A stretch of DNA of 64,000 nt from Phialocephala subalpina (taxonomy: Eukaryota > Ascomycota > Leotiomycetes > Helotiales > Mollisiaceae), in contig FJOG01000018.1 of NCBI GenBank assembly GCA_900073065.1, positions 299,545-363,544 on the forward strand, written 5' to 3'. Of this stretch, positions 35,428-46,171 are shown in pieces (the first letter of the stretch is position 1; each line of letters begins with the position of its first letter). Below the pieces are notes generated by a model. The model made no database searches. It was given only the letters and a program-made list of their open reading frames with translations, and was not told the DNA's origin. Position numbers and translations under genes: made by a program.

Positions 35428-35928
35428 AGTCACCACTGAAACCCCAGCCACAGTCGCAGAATGGCTCAAATCAACAGCAACACCCTCCAAACCTTCATTT
35501 CTCGTCGTCTACGCATCGCTCACGAAAGGGAGATCATGGTGTGGTGATTGTCGCGATGCTGAGCCGTTTGTCAATTCAAAGTTCGCTAGTGGGGCTGAGG
35601 AGGTCAAGGTTGTGTATGCGGGACAGCATGATGAGTAAGTCCACCTTCTCTCCTTTCCCTGATATGATGAGGGGTGAATGAGACGGGAAGATAAGAAGGG
35701 AGGTTGATGAGATATTCCAGGTGGAGAAAGGCAGACAATCCATGGAGACAGGTACCATTTTCGGTCACGAACTTGCCAACTTTGATCAAGGTCACGAGCG
35801 ATGGAGTAAGTTTCCGTTTGGCCCTGCTAGAATTGATGGAAGATACTGACCAGTGATAGAAATGGGAAAAGCTCATTGAGGGAGATGTTTACAACCAAAG
35901 GAAGCTCGATGCCTTTGTTGGTCAGTAA
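35384..35928 (+). CDS. TRP14 / TXNDC17-like thioredoxin (DUF953 type), start unresolved
   Basis: Exons up to 35634, 35721-35805 and 35860-35928 join in phase. The redox site is SWCGDCRDAEP, the WCxDC form that marks the TRP14 family rather than classic thioredoxin. The thioredoxin-fold continues with VKVVYAG, cis-Pro region NLPTLIKV and KWEKLIEGDVYNQRKLDAFV at the end. The family reduces small disulfides and persulfides in the cytosol. In-frame sequence is open from 35384 but has no ATG, so the first exon or start lies inside or upstream of the 250-bp duplication, which may have altered it. Confidence 0.75.
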
Positions 35929-36656
35929 CGCGAGATTTCTAGGTTCTTTTCGAAGCCGGACCGAATGCAGTAATTGAGATTGACATTTGTTCCGAAGCAG
36001 TTTCTCGGTCGCATAGCGTTTTATGAGTACGAGCATAGAAAGCAAAAGCATGATCCGTTTCTTAAAGCATTCAAGCTACAACAAAACTCATCCGCGACGC
36101 AACTCAATGGCTGGCAAAATGTGGGACATCCGGAGCTGAAGTCAAGTGACACTGCGGTGTCCCGAGACGTTCGCGACAACGCCGTGCTACACGCGCTGAT
36201 CCTGGTCTCGATCTGTTCTCCATGTTATGCATCTATCGCCAGAGTGCACAGTTCCGAGATTTGGTACCCCTTGCTCAAGGTGTACTGTACATCATATGAT
36301 GCGGGAAACTCTCGTAGCACTGTGTTTGTCATTGGCAACACTAACGTACGAGAAGCAAGTGCATAACTCAGTATATCCGAGTACCTGAGTCCTGCATTCT
36401 TTCCCCAAATTTATTTTTAAAATTTATTTTTTAAAATATATATATATATTTGTCCTTCAGCAATCGACGGTTCGCCTTCATTTTGAAATAGTTGAGTCTA
36501 TCGGCGTCAGCATGCAACTTCCAGCTCCTCCTCACCATGACCGTGGTGGTTCTGCCCGTCATGAGCATCGCCCTCCCCAATCCAGATGTCAACATTGTAC
36601 TAAAGATATAGGTAAGATCCCATGGTGCCCATAAGCTATGAAAGTGGCTCACTCCA
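35929..36656. other. intergenic, AT-rich centre
   Basis: Flanking DNA. It includes the simple AT tract at 36407-36451. Possible first exons of the next gene (ATGs near 36511 and 36537) are noted but cannot be joined with confidence. Confidence 0.35.
36407..36451. repeat. AT-only low-complexity tract with (TA)n
   Basis: A run of T and A ending in ATATATATATATATT. It is the most AT-rich stretch near the 36-kb region and probably a microsatellite. Confidence 0.7.
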
Positions 36657-37116
36657 TTGAAGGACGACAAGCTTGATTCCGGCATTGGTCGGTCTCCCAA
36701 TCCAGCCCATCTCACTTCCAGTAAGCCATTATCTCCCAGTGAAGTCATTTCACTGCTGACATCAAGTCCAGACCATAATCTACCATCAGTAGAAATCAGG
36801 ACTGATTGCGCAAGTAATGGTGATTGTGGTAGCGTTCCCTTTGTGCATTGCTGCAAGGATTATTGCGCCTCTGAGTGGGATCGTATCTGTTTAGATGTTG
36901 GTAAGTCTGTCTGTCTTCTCAAATCTTTTACCGCTTTTCATCGCAATTCCATTAAATTGTTCTTATGGCGGAAGACTGATATCTACAGGAGCATTGGAAG
37001 AACCCGAGTGCACGTCGCACAAGAAATGCAACGAGGATGGCACCCTCTGCTATACTTACAAAAGCTGTCGCGAAGTCAAGGCCTCTCGAGCCAAGACTTC
37101 ACGTATTGGACTTTAA
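36657..37116 (+). CDS. candidate small Cys-rich secreted protein, start unresolved
   Basis: Two exons joined by a GTAAGT...CAG intron (36901-36988) read TDCASNGDCGSVPFVHCC, KDYCASEWDRICLDVG, then EPECTSHKKCNEDGTLCY and YKSC before TAA at 37116. About twelve Cys occur in 75 residues, so a disulfide-rich extracellular module is likely. The frame upstream is Ser/Pro-rich and has no ATG. A possible signal-peptide exon (MTVVVLPVMSIALPNP) begins at 36537 in a CACCATGA context, but its donor is weak. Effector-like or adhesive roles are only guesses. Confidence 0.4.
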
Positions 37117-38219
37117 CGGTCAAGATTCAATCTTCAAACCTGAACTGCAACTCGTTAAGATGCTCGAGCATGGTGATGGCTTCAAGTTTTCAGCATTCAC
37201 GTTGTAATATCTCGAGGTTCCCAAGTGGCTTTCGAAATGTAAGATGGTTGCAAGACCAGGCTCTGGTCACAGAATGCATTTCAATAATAACTGCACTAGC
37301 TCTGAATTCATCCTCTGCGCACTCTAACCCATTTTGAGCTCGTGAGAAGCTCTTTACTATTTGCGGACCTCAACCTGCCCGCGTCTTGACTCCTTTCTTC
37401 CCTGGACTTTCTTTTTAACTGCACTTTCTGTCTCAGCTACAGCCTTGCTCTAACAATCACTACCTCATCGTCAACATCAATATCTACTGCGCCCACAGTG
37501 GTACCGGCCCGAACGACATTGACATCTTCAGGCACTAAGAACGCAGTTGGATTTGAACGTGTATGGTCACTCCTTTTGAAGCTTGCGATAATATGTTTTT
37601 GATGATGCGGCTATAATGTCAGGAGGAAGCTTTCAAAGGAACATGGGAATTGTTGCATCAAAAGTTCAAGGGGTTGGACTTGCCTCGTTTTTTCCAGCTT
37701 CGATTCAAATTCTGACGTTGAGAATCCAATTAGCTGCAAGTAATCTGTTCTTTCGATGCGATTTTAGCAGGCTTTCACAGCTCTTTCCTCGTGACTTGAA
37801 CAAAGGAGAATGGCAAAGAGATTCGAAGAAGCCTAAGAGCATGATAGATGTTGTAGACAAGCAACCCTGCGTTGGGGGCCAAAGGGCGGGGTAATTTTCT
37901 CAAATGAGTGCTAATTGTAGACCAAATCATTTCGAACCGGGGGAAAAACATCAATGACATTCGGCGGTTATGCATTGAAAAACATTGGTACTGGCCATTG
38001 AGCTGGTGGGGTGCAAGCCTTGGTGGCAAGATCCGGTGATGACTTGCTTCAGCTTCAGCCTCGAGTCCTCGGGCATTGAAACATGCCATATGCCAACTAC
38101 AGACATTGATTTTCCTTTCGTAGTCACTTCGTTCTTTCGGAGTATTTGACCTTGTTCCTCTGCGGCTTAATTCTGTCCCAGAGCGAGAGCTCCCTTCGTA
38201 GTCTTGGAAAATCATCAGC
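37117..38219. other. intergenic, Ser/Thr-coding relic possible
   Basis: Around 37445-37550 one plus frame reads a Thr/Ser-rich stretch (TITTSSSTSISTAPTVVPAR) like a wall-protein linker, without start, splice context or partner domain. Otherwise nothing is supported. Confidence 0.3.
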
Positions 38220-38853
38220 ATGTCAACCACCAACGAGAAATGCACGTCCTCATCACTCAAATTCGACCACTTTCAGAACTTCTACTCACAAGGGGTGCCA
38301 GGTTTAAATCTCGCAGCTACAATCGCTGCTCATGATGCTCCTGAGGTCGTCCTGAACTTTCAAACCCGAAAGTCTCGGACTTCAAACGCTCGAAATCCAA
38401 ATATACCTCCTCGCCAACAAAACTGGCACAACACATCCGTAATCGAGGTTTCACCCCAACCTCAACTAGACATTAGCGGCGGCGTCCAACATCCAACACC
38501 ACTCTCCTGTCTGGGTAAGGAAGGCGAGATCATCGATTGTTCGTCTTGTGGAAGAAGGGCAGTGACGAGGACTAAGAGCTCAAGGGTCATTGAGGCTACC
38601 ACATAGTCAGTCTTCACATTTTGCTCTGCCCTATGTCTCTCGCCTCCCTCTTGGGATTTGATGGGCAATATGTTGACGATAGATTTTGTATAGCATAACA
38701 GCACTTGGATGAATCTTGTTCACAGTGATCTTCTTCTGGGTGCCGTACTGTGGGACCGCAAGTTGGTTCAGAGCTGTAGAGCATAGGTGCAGGATCTGTG
38801 GAGCGGTGCTGGCGAGATGGACGGTGACGAGACATGCTGTGGCGGTTGTCTAG
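38220..38853 (+). pseudogene. LITAF-like zinc-ribbon membrane protein with one in-frame TGA
   Basis: Exon 1 (38220-38605, ATG start) ends with the first half of a LITAF domain: PLSCLGKEGEIIDCSSCGRR and AVTRTKSS. After an 88-nt intron (donor GTCAGT, acceptor TATAG) exon 2 (38694-38853) gives a membrane-inserting stretch and the second half, VIFFWVPYCGTASWF then VEHRCRICGAVLARW. The two CxxC knuckles and the hydrophobic hinge match the family, which sits on the cytosolic face of endosomal or plasma membranes. Frame and splice are perfect except for TGA at 38710-38712 inside the hydrophobic stretch. A TGG or CGA codon would be one transition away. Confidence 0.65.
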
Positions 38854-40139
38854 GGTGAAGGGTAGCTAGGTTCGGCGGTTGGTCGGGAAGGAGCGTTGCC
38901 TGGCGAGGGTTGGGTTGAAAGAGAAGATGCAGGATTGGAGGAATCAAGTCTGGACGAAATTTAGAAATTAGAGTGATGAAAGAAAGACGGAGCGATTCGA
39001 ACTTACCTTCTCCTCTTCAGATGTATCGCAATCTCGAGTATACAGTGGTGTCGAGGCAGGAAATTCGATGGGGTGTCGCTTTCGTGCTCGCTCGTTCCTT
39101 CCCATCAAGCACTTCCTCCCAGCACAGCACCTTCCTCACCACCCGCTGCCCCTTCCTAAAACATCACACCTTCCACCGCACGAAATTCTCAATCATATTC
39201 CTTCCGTTTGCTTCCTTTCTTCCTTTTCTTTTCTTATCTTCTTCAACACACTCACACACCCACAGCCTACTCTTCACCCGATTCACCTCGAACCCCAGTC
39301 TTTGCATAAATCCTCACACGAAACATTCAGATAGGTCTAAGGTCCAACCCATTCTGGTTACTCTCTTGTACAAAGTATGTGGCAGGTTCAGCTGGGTAGT
39401 AAAAGCTCTGTCTGAATACAATAGAGGGTTTGACACAATATGATGCTGCGTACTCACTATCTTTGTGTGAGGATGGGTTGTGAGTGTGTTCACCTTTCTC
39501 GACAATTTGGATGAAGTGTATGTTGAAGCAAGGTGACCGACGATGGGTTGTGTTGCAAGAGGATGGCTGCTAACATAATTCACAAGTACGAGAACAAGAA
39601 CGAGAAGAGAGCAAGAATGCAACGCGTTTCGGATGGAGGATGAAAGATACAAGGTGAGTGATAATGCTGCAGTACATACGTAGAAAAGAAGGCTGACGTG
39701 AAGACAGAAAGAAGCATATGAGAAGAGAGGAAGGAGAAACGCGTCATGGACAGGAGATGGATCGATTCAGGGCAAGTGACCATCCTGCTGGCATCAAAAC
39801 TGGCATGTTGACATTGACCAGGACAGATGTCCCAAGAGAAGAGAAGACGAAAATCACGACTCGATGTGTCTCAATCGCATTCCTCGACCTACTGCCTCCA
39901 TAAAGCGACTACTCGAAGCTGCGACACTACGATACAGACCACTTGGCTTGTTCCAATACTCAGCAGAGTAATAATTGATTGCAGGTAAGTTTGTTTGAGC
40001 GTGAAGGGTTTCAGCTGTCAGCGTTGGGTGGCGTTCATTAACGCTGTCGCTTCAGGCATAGCGATCGCTAAAGTTATAGCGATCGACCACTAAATCCACC
40101 CCGCCCAAGCTCCAACTCTATTTTGTTTCTCTTCTCACG
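38854..40139. other. intergenic with C/T-rich promoter-like tracts
   Basis: Pyrimidine-rich around 39110-39260. A perfect 12-bp palindrome TAGCGATCGCTA occurs at 40059-40070, with a second partial copy 15 nt later. No gene is supported. Confidence 0.35.
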
Positions 40140-40845
40140 CGTTACAGACGAATTCACAATTGCGACTTATCTGCGAGTCGCTGCTGTCCCTTCTCTCGAA
40201 CATCCCATTACCGAGCCTGCGGCACAAGATACGATCGAATCGACACTCCCCTCCTTGCCTGAGTTCGATGTCCTCCAGCGAATCGCCCTCCTGCTGACCG
40301 ACAATTCGCAAGAGACGAACATTGTCAGGTCAATTCCAGAAATTGGCATAAGGGCCACGATGATATTAAGGCACGAAGCCAGCGACAGTCAAAACGACAG
40401 GAGGTCGTGATGTGCTACACATGGAGCCGTGGATGACTATGACTACGACTGGTTGGAGGTGAACGAATGCTGCTAGAGCATAGCCTTCGCGCTTCTACGC
40501 TCGATGAGAAACAGGAGCCATTGTGACTCTCTGCACGGTACATCCTCAAGCTCTTCGTTGCCACACTACAAATCAGCCAACAAACCAATACACACATCCT
40601 ATCTGCTACTGTCGAAGACGACCTGGCTTTCCAACTCCGAGACTATCGACGTCCAAAGGACCTTACTTTCAATAATGGCATGGCGAGCAATGCAACGGTG
40701 ACGCAAACACTTTTGCAGGATCATACTGGCTAGGCAGACTGTACCACGAGCACTGGAGCCCAGAAGAAGCTGCAGAACTTCTCTTCCGAACACCCAAAAT
40801 GCAAGATTTCACCAGTACACTATGCCATGGCTCCTGTTCCTCATA
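40140..40845 (+). CDS. possible hypothetical gene, structure uncertain
   Basis: Three coding-like blocks occur on the plus strand: about 40145-40330 (FTIATYLRVAAVPSLEHPIT), about 40535-40650 (YILKLFVATLQISQQTNTHI, then VEDDLAFQLRDYR), and after a TTTTGCAG acceptor at about 40713 (SYWLGRLYHEHWSPEEAAEL) to TAA near 40845. Their amino-acid composition looks real, but the donors needed to join them are weak and no start is clear. I do not recognise the family. It could be a real small gene or a decayed one. Confidence 0.25.
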
Positions 40846-40954
40846 ATCACACAACTGGCATCTGCTGCAAGATGTCCATGCAAGACAAGCAAATTGGCCG
40901 GCGTCTCATATCGACGAAGGGACATTACGGCTATATCACAGGACGAACATTGAT

Positions 40955-42339
40955 TCAAGACACGAACTCCTTCCTTTCCACCAGAAATAGCCGTACCGCC
41001 TCGACGAATGTCTCCAACTCTTCCTTCGTCGTCACTGTCATCAGGCTCACCATGCCTCTCTGAGCAAGATAAAATCCCTTCTTCAACATATCGAAGAAAA
41101 ACAACTCTCTGACAGTCGTCTCACTCGCCTGTACATCTGCAGCCGAACGAACTTCCTTGCTGCTAAAGTGAAGGGTCATCAAACTCCCCACGCCAGTCAC
41201 TTTCAAGGTCGAGCCAGCCTCCTTCGATACTCTCTGCAACTCGTGTTGAAGCCACTCTCCCATATTATAGAGGTCAGATGCAGCTTGCTCGGTCCAGACT
41301 TGCTCAAGGACCGCCACACCTGCTGCCATCGTGGTGACGTTGTTGTTGTACGTCCCAGAATGATACGCGCCTCCTGGATGGCCTGGCTCGATGATGGACA
41401 TGATCTCTGTCTTTCCACCGAATGCTCCAAAGTTCTGTCCACCGCCAGCGAAGTACTTACCAAGAGTGGTCATGTCTGGAGTCACACCGATCAACTTCTG
41501 TAGGCCTCCTGTGGACATGCGACTTGTCATCACTTCGTCAAACATCAGGACAGCACCAACTTCAGTGGCTTTGGCTCGAAGCGCTTTGATGAAGTCGATG
41601 TCTGCGGGAAGACAACCAGATGAGCCTTGCATCAACTCTAAGAAGATACAAGCCAGGTCATCCTTATGCTGGGCAACGATCTCTTCGAGCGCTTGGATAT
41701 CATTGTATGGAGCAACGATGAAATTGTGCGGCGCGTTCATCGAGTTTGCAGTAACCTTGTCATCCTTGCTAAATGTCGCGAGCCCTCCATGATAGCCACC
41801 TTTGAAAACTAGAATGGTGTTTCTTTTGGTGTAGGCCTTGACAAGTGCTATGGCTGTCAAATTGGCTTCTGTTCCTGAGTTTGAAAAGCGAATCTTCTCA
41901 ATGCTGGCGAATCTGTCGCAAAAAAGCTTCGCGAGACGTCCCTCGAAACGGTTGACACCGCCAAGAGCGAAGCCGCTATCAATGGCAGAGTGCATGGCCT
42001 TGGTGATGACCGGATGCGAGTGTCCAAACATTCCAGCTGAGTACTCGCCACACAGGTCAAGATAGGTGTGATCATCGACATCTGTGAGGTATGATCCTCT
42101 ACCCGATTCCAAGATGACTGGGAATGGTTTGAAGTGAACCACATTTCGAGTCGTGCCTAGGTCGGTAATCAGAATGGGCTCGTCCGTCAAGCGAGGATTT
42201 TCAGGGGCTCACCTCCAGGGAGAGTCAGCAAAGACTCCGTATGGATCTTTTGGCTTTCAGGGTTGGCTTTGCCATAGCTCGCACGGGCAGCAGCAAGTGC
42301 TTCGTCGATTTTTTCTGACCTTGAGACTGCAGAGGGCAT
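40955..42339 (-). CDS. class III PLP aminotransferase, glutamate-1-semialdehyde-mutase-like
   Basis: Exons 42339-42213 and 42156-40955 encode 442 aa. The codon opening the long frame at 42190 is TTG, so the true start is ATG 42339 (MPSAVSRSEKIDEALAAARA). Fold-type I marks are YLDLCGEYSAGMFGHSHP, FSNSGTEANLTA, the PLP-stacking GGYHGG, the Asp in LMFDEVMTSR, and the Schiff-base Lys in MTTLGKYFAGG. It most resembles GSA aminotransferase relatives that fungi use on amino acids other than heme precursors. It is divergently arranged with the dioxygenase gene (371 bp apart), suggesting co-regulation. Substrate unknown. Confidence 0.9.
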
Positions 42340-42709
42340 TTTGTTACTGATACCAATTCGCCAAGGATGATGTCGTACGATCAAGATGTATCAGCATCTC
42401 ACATTCATGTCTTTGGCCCAATTCTATACTCGGGATATGATGCCTACATGTCAATAGGTGGGGTAATCGAGCTAGCAGTCTGCTGTCGTGTTATGGTTGG
42501 TCAAGTCATGGGGAAAGTGTTCCCGACTTGGTGAGAGGTCACGCTACCGCCGATAGCCGCTGCAGATCGCTGTGCAATAGGAGCTTCAGAAGTAATCTTT
42601 CGTGCAAGTACATGACAACAATATATCTTCATTGTTCTTCGCTTCATCTTCAATTTGTACCAGTGTAAATTACTGTTAGCGTACTTCATCCTCTTTAACA
42701 TCAATCATC
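42340..42709. promoter_or_regulatory. divergent promoter with CCG triplets
   Basis: Shared upstream region of the aminotransferase and dioxygenase genes. Around 42545-42560 it reads CTACCGCCGATAGCCGCTG, with three CCG triplets spaced like zinc-cluster half-sites. The regulator gene at 48890 would be a natural candidate to bind here; this is inference. Confidence 0.3.
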
Positions 42710-43735
42710 ATGGGCTCTATCGGGAAACCAACATTGCAGCGCATTCCAGTCGATGCTCCCATCGAGGTCTTCATCGAGGCCATCAAAAAAGATGGAGGCT
42801 GCATTTGCACAAACTATGTCACTCCGGAAGAGATTGCCGCTGCAAACGCAGAAGTGAAGCCGTGGCTAGACAAAGATAAACCATGGCAGGTTCGTTCAAT
42901 TGCACTGGCTTCTAGGGACATCATTACTGAGCTTAAGAATAGGGTAAGCTGTTTCCTCCAGAGACTCGTCGTTGCAACAGGTTGCTATGGCGCAGTCCGA
43001 CCTGCAGAGAGAAATTCTTCATGCACCCGTTGTACCAAGTAGGTTTGAATCACCGCCATCTTATTTCAATCCTAAGATTATCAGGCTCTAGGGGAGCACT
43101 TTTTGGCTGAGACGTACCCAACATGGTATGACCAAAAGCTTCACCACTATACGTCACATCCTCTTCTTAGTGCTGCTCTCGGCATTGATGTCCGACCAGG
43201 AGCTGTAGGACAACGCCTGCATCGCGATGACAAGATGTATCACACCTGGCACACTGATGCTACTTCCACCGGCTGGACCCAAGGCCGAGACAACGGATTT
43301 GGTGTCTTCGTTCCCGGCATCAAGACCACGGTCGAGAATGGAGCGACTCGCATGATACCCGGTTCGCATCTCTGGGGTGACGATCGAGGCGCAGATCCAG
43401 ATGATCCAAACGTGGTCTATGCAGAAATGGATGTTGGAGAAGCAGCATTCATGTTGGCTAGCACATTCCATGGAGGCAGCACGAATAACACGATGAATCA
43501 GAATCGGATGTTGTATGCGATGTTCATGTGTAAAGGTACTTTGAGGACTGAGTTTGCTACGTTGCTGGAGTATCCACCCGAGGTTGCGAAGCCTTGGAGC
43601 AAGGAGGTGCAGGCGAGGTTGGGCTACAAGATATCCAGCCCCAACTGCGGTATGGTGGACATGAGGGACCCTGGGTTCTTGTTGAAGGATGACTTTGATC
43701 CTGAGGCTCCGAATGTAGATGTTGATCTTGATTGA
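42710..43735 (+). CDS. phytanoyl-CoA dioxygenase (PhyH)-family Fe(II)/2-oxoglutarate oxygenase
   Basis: Exons 42710-42889, 42943-43038 and 43085-43735 encode 308 aa. The PhyH fold shows GCICTNYVTPEEI near the N-terminus. The iron site is likely the His-x-Asp of QRLHRDD and the distal His of STFHGGSTNN, with an Arg soon after (NQNRMLYAMF) to hold 2-oxoglutarate. GATRMIPGSHLWG is a typical core strand of the family. Fungal members hydroxylate or desaturate small metabolites. No peroxisomal signal is seen (C-term VDLD). Its position next to the aminotransferase and reductase suggests a shared pathway. Confidence 0.88.
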
Positions 43736-44323
43736 GCTGCCAAAGACGCTTCACAGATTTTTAGATCGATTCGACATATGTTTCTCCATGACACAAGAAT
43801 CATATTTCCTAGTTCGCAACATTCAAGTGTTTCACAAATGCTGTCAGATCAGAGCTTCACGATCTATCCCACTCTTGAAGCTTGATAAGCCCCTCATCCT
43901 GCAGTTCGGCGTCAGCAGCCGATCGGCCAGCTGCATTAGTGCATGTCTCAGGGCCTGCACGAGCCCATCTTTGGACCCTATACCCTATTTCAGTGGGCCT
44001 GTCCCGCGTTTTGGTGCGATCCTCGGATTGGAAGGAGTCCGCGAGATACTGATAAGGCGCTCTCGGCGTTTTTGTATTCTCGTGAACTTGACTTTTGGGG
44101 CGAAAGTGGGATGAAGCTGTATTTTTTGGAGGGCAATTGGACATCAGCACGGGGCATTAGAGGGGCTCCCTACGGCTCAAGTTGATGCGAAGTTAAGGAC
44201 GTGCTTTGAAAAGAGTTGAAAGATTGGATCTTGTTTGCCTATTACTCTCAACTATCTTCTTCTGCTTTCTGCATGCCCCTTCTTGCGAAAATAACATCCA
44301 GTGCACATTTCCAAACTTTCAAA
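43736..44323. other. intergenic within the cluster
   Basis: Upstream region of the reductase gene. It contains a palindrome CCGATCGG at 43919-43926, a possible zinc-cluster site. No gene is supported. Confidence 0.35.
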
Positions 44324-45474
44324 ATGGGCAGCGTCGAGACCAAGAAAGCCAATGTGCTGCTCCTAGGTGGAGGAGCAGTAGGTGCCATTGCAGCGCTGAA
44401 CATCGAGGCCGGAGGTTTGGGAGCAGTGACCGTCGTCTGCAGATCCAACTTCAAGGTTGTGAACGAGGAGGGATACATCATCGAATCCGTCGACCATGGG
44501 AAATTCAAAGGATGGAAACCTACCAAAGGCCCCCTCTCCCCTCCTTCATCTCTCAAACAAACACTAACAAATTTCATAGTTGTCAACACAGTCCCCGACA
44601 TCGCGAAAGATGGTCTCCCGCCTTACGATTATATCCTAACCGTCACGAAGAACTGCCCCGACATCCCTCCTTCTCTTGAGAGCTTGATTGCTCCTGCTGT
44701 TACGCCAGGACATACGATCATAGTCATGATTCAAAACGGCCTCAACATCGAAAAAGCCATGTTCGCCGCCTTCCCCACAAACATCGTCCTCTCCGGCGTC
44801 TCGATGATTGATTCCCACGAAGGCAAACTCGGTGAAATCCTCCATGAAGAACACGACTCTCTCTACATTGGCGCCTTCCACAACCCAAATATCGCGGATG
44901 AAGCAAAGGAGAATGAGGAAGCGAAGAAATTTATTGAGATCTATAACAAAGCTGGAAAATCAACTGTCGAATTCTCCGAAGATGATGCTTTCGCGAGATG
45001 GAGAAAGTTGATTTTTAATGCGGTGTTGAATCCGCTTTGTGCGATTTTGGCATTGGATGATGCGAAGATTAGGTTGACGGGGAGTGCGATTGAGGGGTTG
45101 GTGAGGCCGGCTATGAAGGAGGTGAGTTTTCCCCATAATCTCTCCTCACAAATGACTTTTCACTGTGCTGATAACATAAACAGGTCTTCGCAACAGCACA
45201 CAAGCTAGGACACAACTTGCCAGAAGATATAATGGATAAGATGATTCATTGCGATCCTTTGGATTTGTACTTGAAGCCGAGTATGCAGTGCGATCTTGAG
45301 AAGGGGAATTATATGGAGTATGAGTACCTGGTTGGAGAGCCATTGAGGGAGGCGGAGAAGGCGGGGGTGCCGGCTCCGACGTTGAAGATTATCTATGAGA
45401 TTTGTAAGGCGTTGCAGTGGAGGATTAAGGTGGAGAGGGGGTTTATTAGTATTCCCCCGAAGAGGGTGCTTTGA
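44324..45474 (+). CDS. ketopantoate reductase (ApbA/PanE)-like dehydrogenase
   Basis: Exons 44324-45121 and 45184-45474 encode 362 aa. The N-terminal NAD(P)-binding motif is VLLLGGGAVGAIAALN. A later YDYILTVTKNC matches the KPR strand that precedes the active site, with IQNGLNIEKAM carrying the conserved Asn, and RWRKLIFNAVLNPLCAI matches the C-terminal domain with the Lys and Asn. The family reduces 2-oxo acids to 2-hydroxy acids; here it is more likely a specialised paralog than the pantothenate enzyme. A 51-nt in-frame insert at about 44530-44580 ends CACTAAC...CATAG and may be a GC-AG intron; removal would leave 345 aa. Confidence 0.85.
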
Positions 45475-46171
45475 AGTGGTTCGGATAGATGATGGCTTAA
45501 TGCATTGGAGATGAATGAATAGAAATTCCAAAATCATGAAGTTCTTCTCTTGGACCTTTCTTGTGTACTTGTCAACCTTAGATAGGCGTAGGAATTTGAT
45601 GTGGCAATGCCGAACATGAAAAAATACGTAATTATCATACAAATCTTTCTTCGGTATCTCAACTGCGCCTGACAATTGACCCCTCTTTGCCTACTTCCTT
45701 CACTTACTCAAGTGTATTGCCCACCTTTACCGCACCCTAAAAGAGATCGCGGGGCAGAAAATAAATTGTATTAACTTTATTTCTATTCTAATATCATTGA
45801 ATTCTTCTTCCTCGTCATCTGTTTCTTCTTCTTTTTTCAAATTTGAAGGTTACAAAATCCGGAAGGATTGTGGTCTTCTCGTGGCTTATCTAGGTCGGGG
45901 CCCTGCATCATGAGAACTAGATTTTGTTATTTGAATTTATACAGACGTTAGCTGATAGCCTGATAGGCTCGTGTTGAGCGGAGTGTGGGAAGGCGGCGGA
46001 TGTTGAGGACCGAGGCGGAAGTCTGGCAGGGAAGGGAGGGCTTCACATTTGTTGAAACTCCAAGCGGGATCAGGAGATTCAGAAAAATGTATGCGATAGG
46101 CCTCGAAGCCTGAATTCTATTCTATTTTGTCTAGGAGAAGTCTATACTCTCTACTTTTGAACACACCTCAT
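45475..46171. other. intergenic between convergent genes
   Basis: AT-rich 3' flanks of the reductase and permease genes. No gene is seen. Confidence 0.4.

Noticed and set aside
38980..39040. GATTCGAAC-like tRNA T-arm on the minus strand
   Set aside because: The flanking stems do not pair and no cloverleaf forms.
39314..39652. Minus frame with a hydrophobic LLVLVLVLV start
   Set aside because: It begins with TTG, and the hydrophobic run comes from a simple repeat.
40955..42190. Aminotransferase starting at 42190
   Set aside because: That codon is TTG inside the intron; a 5' exon with ATG 42339 restores the conserved LPGG start.
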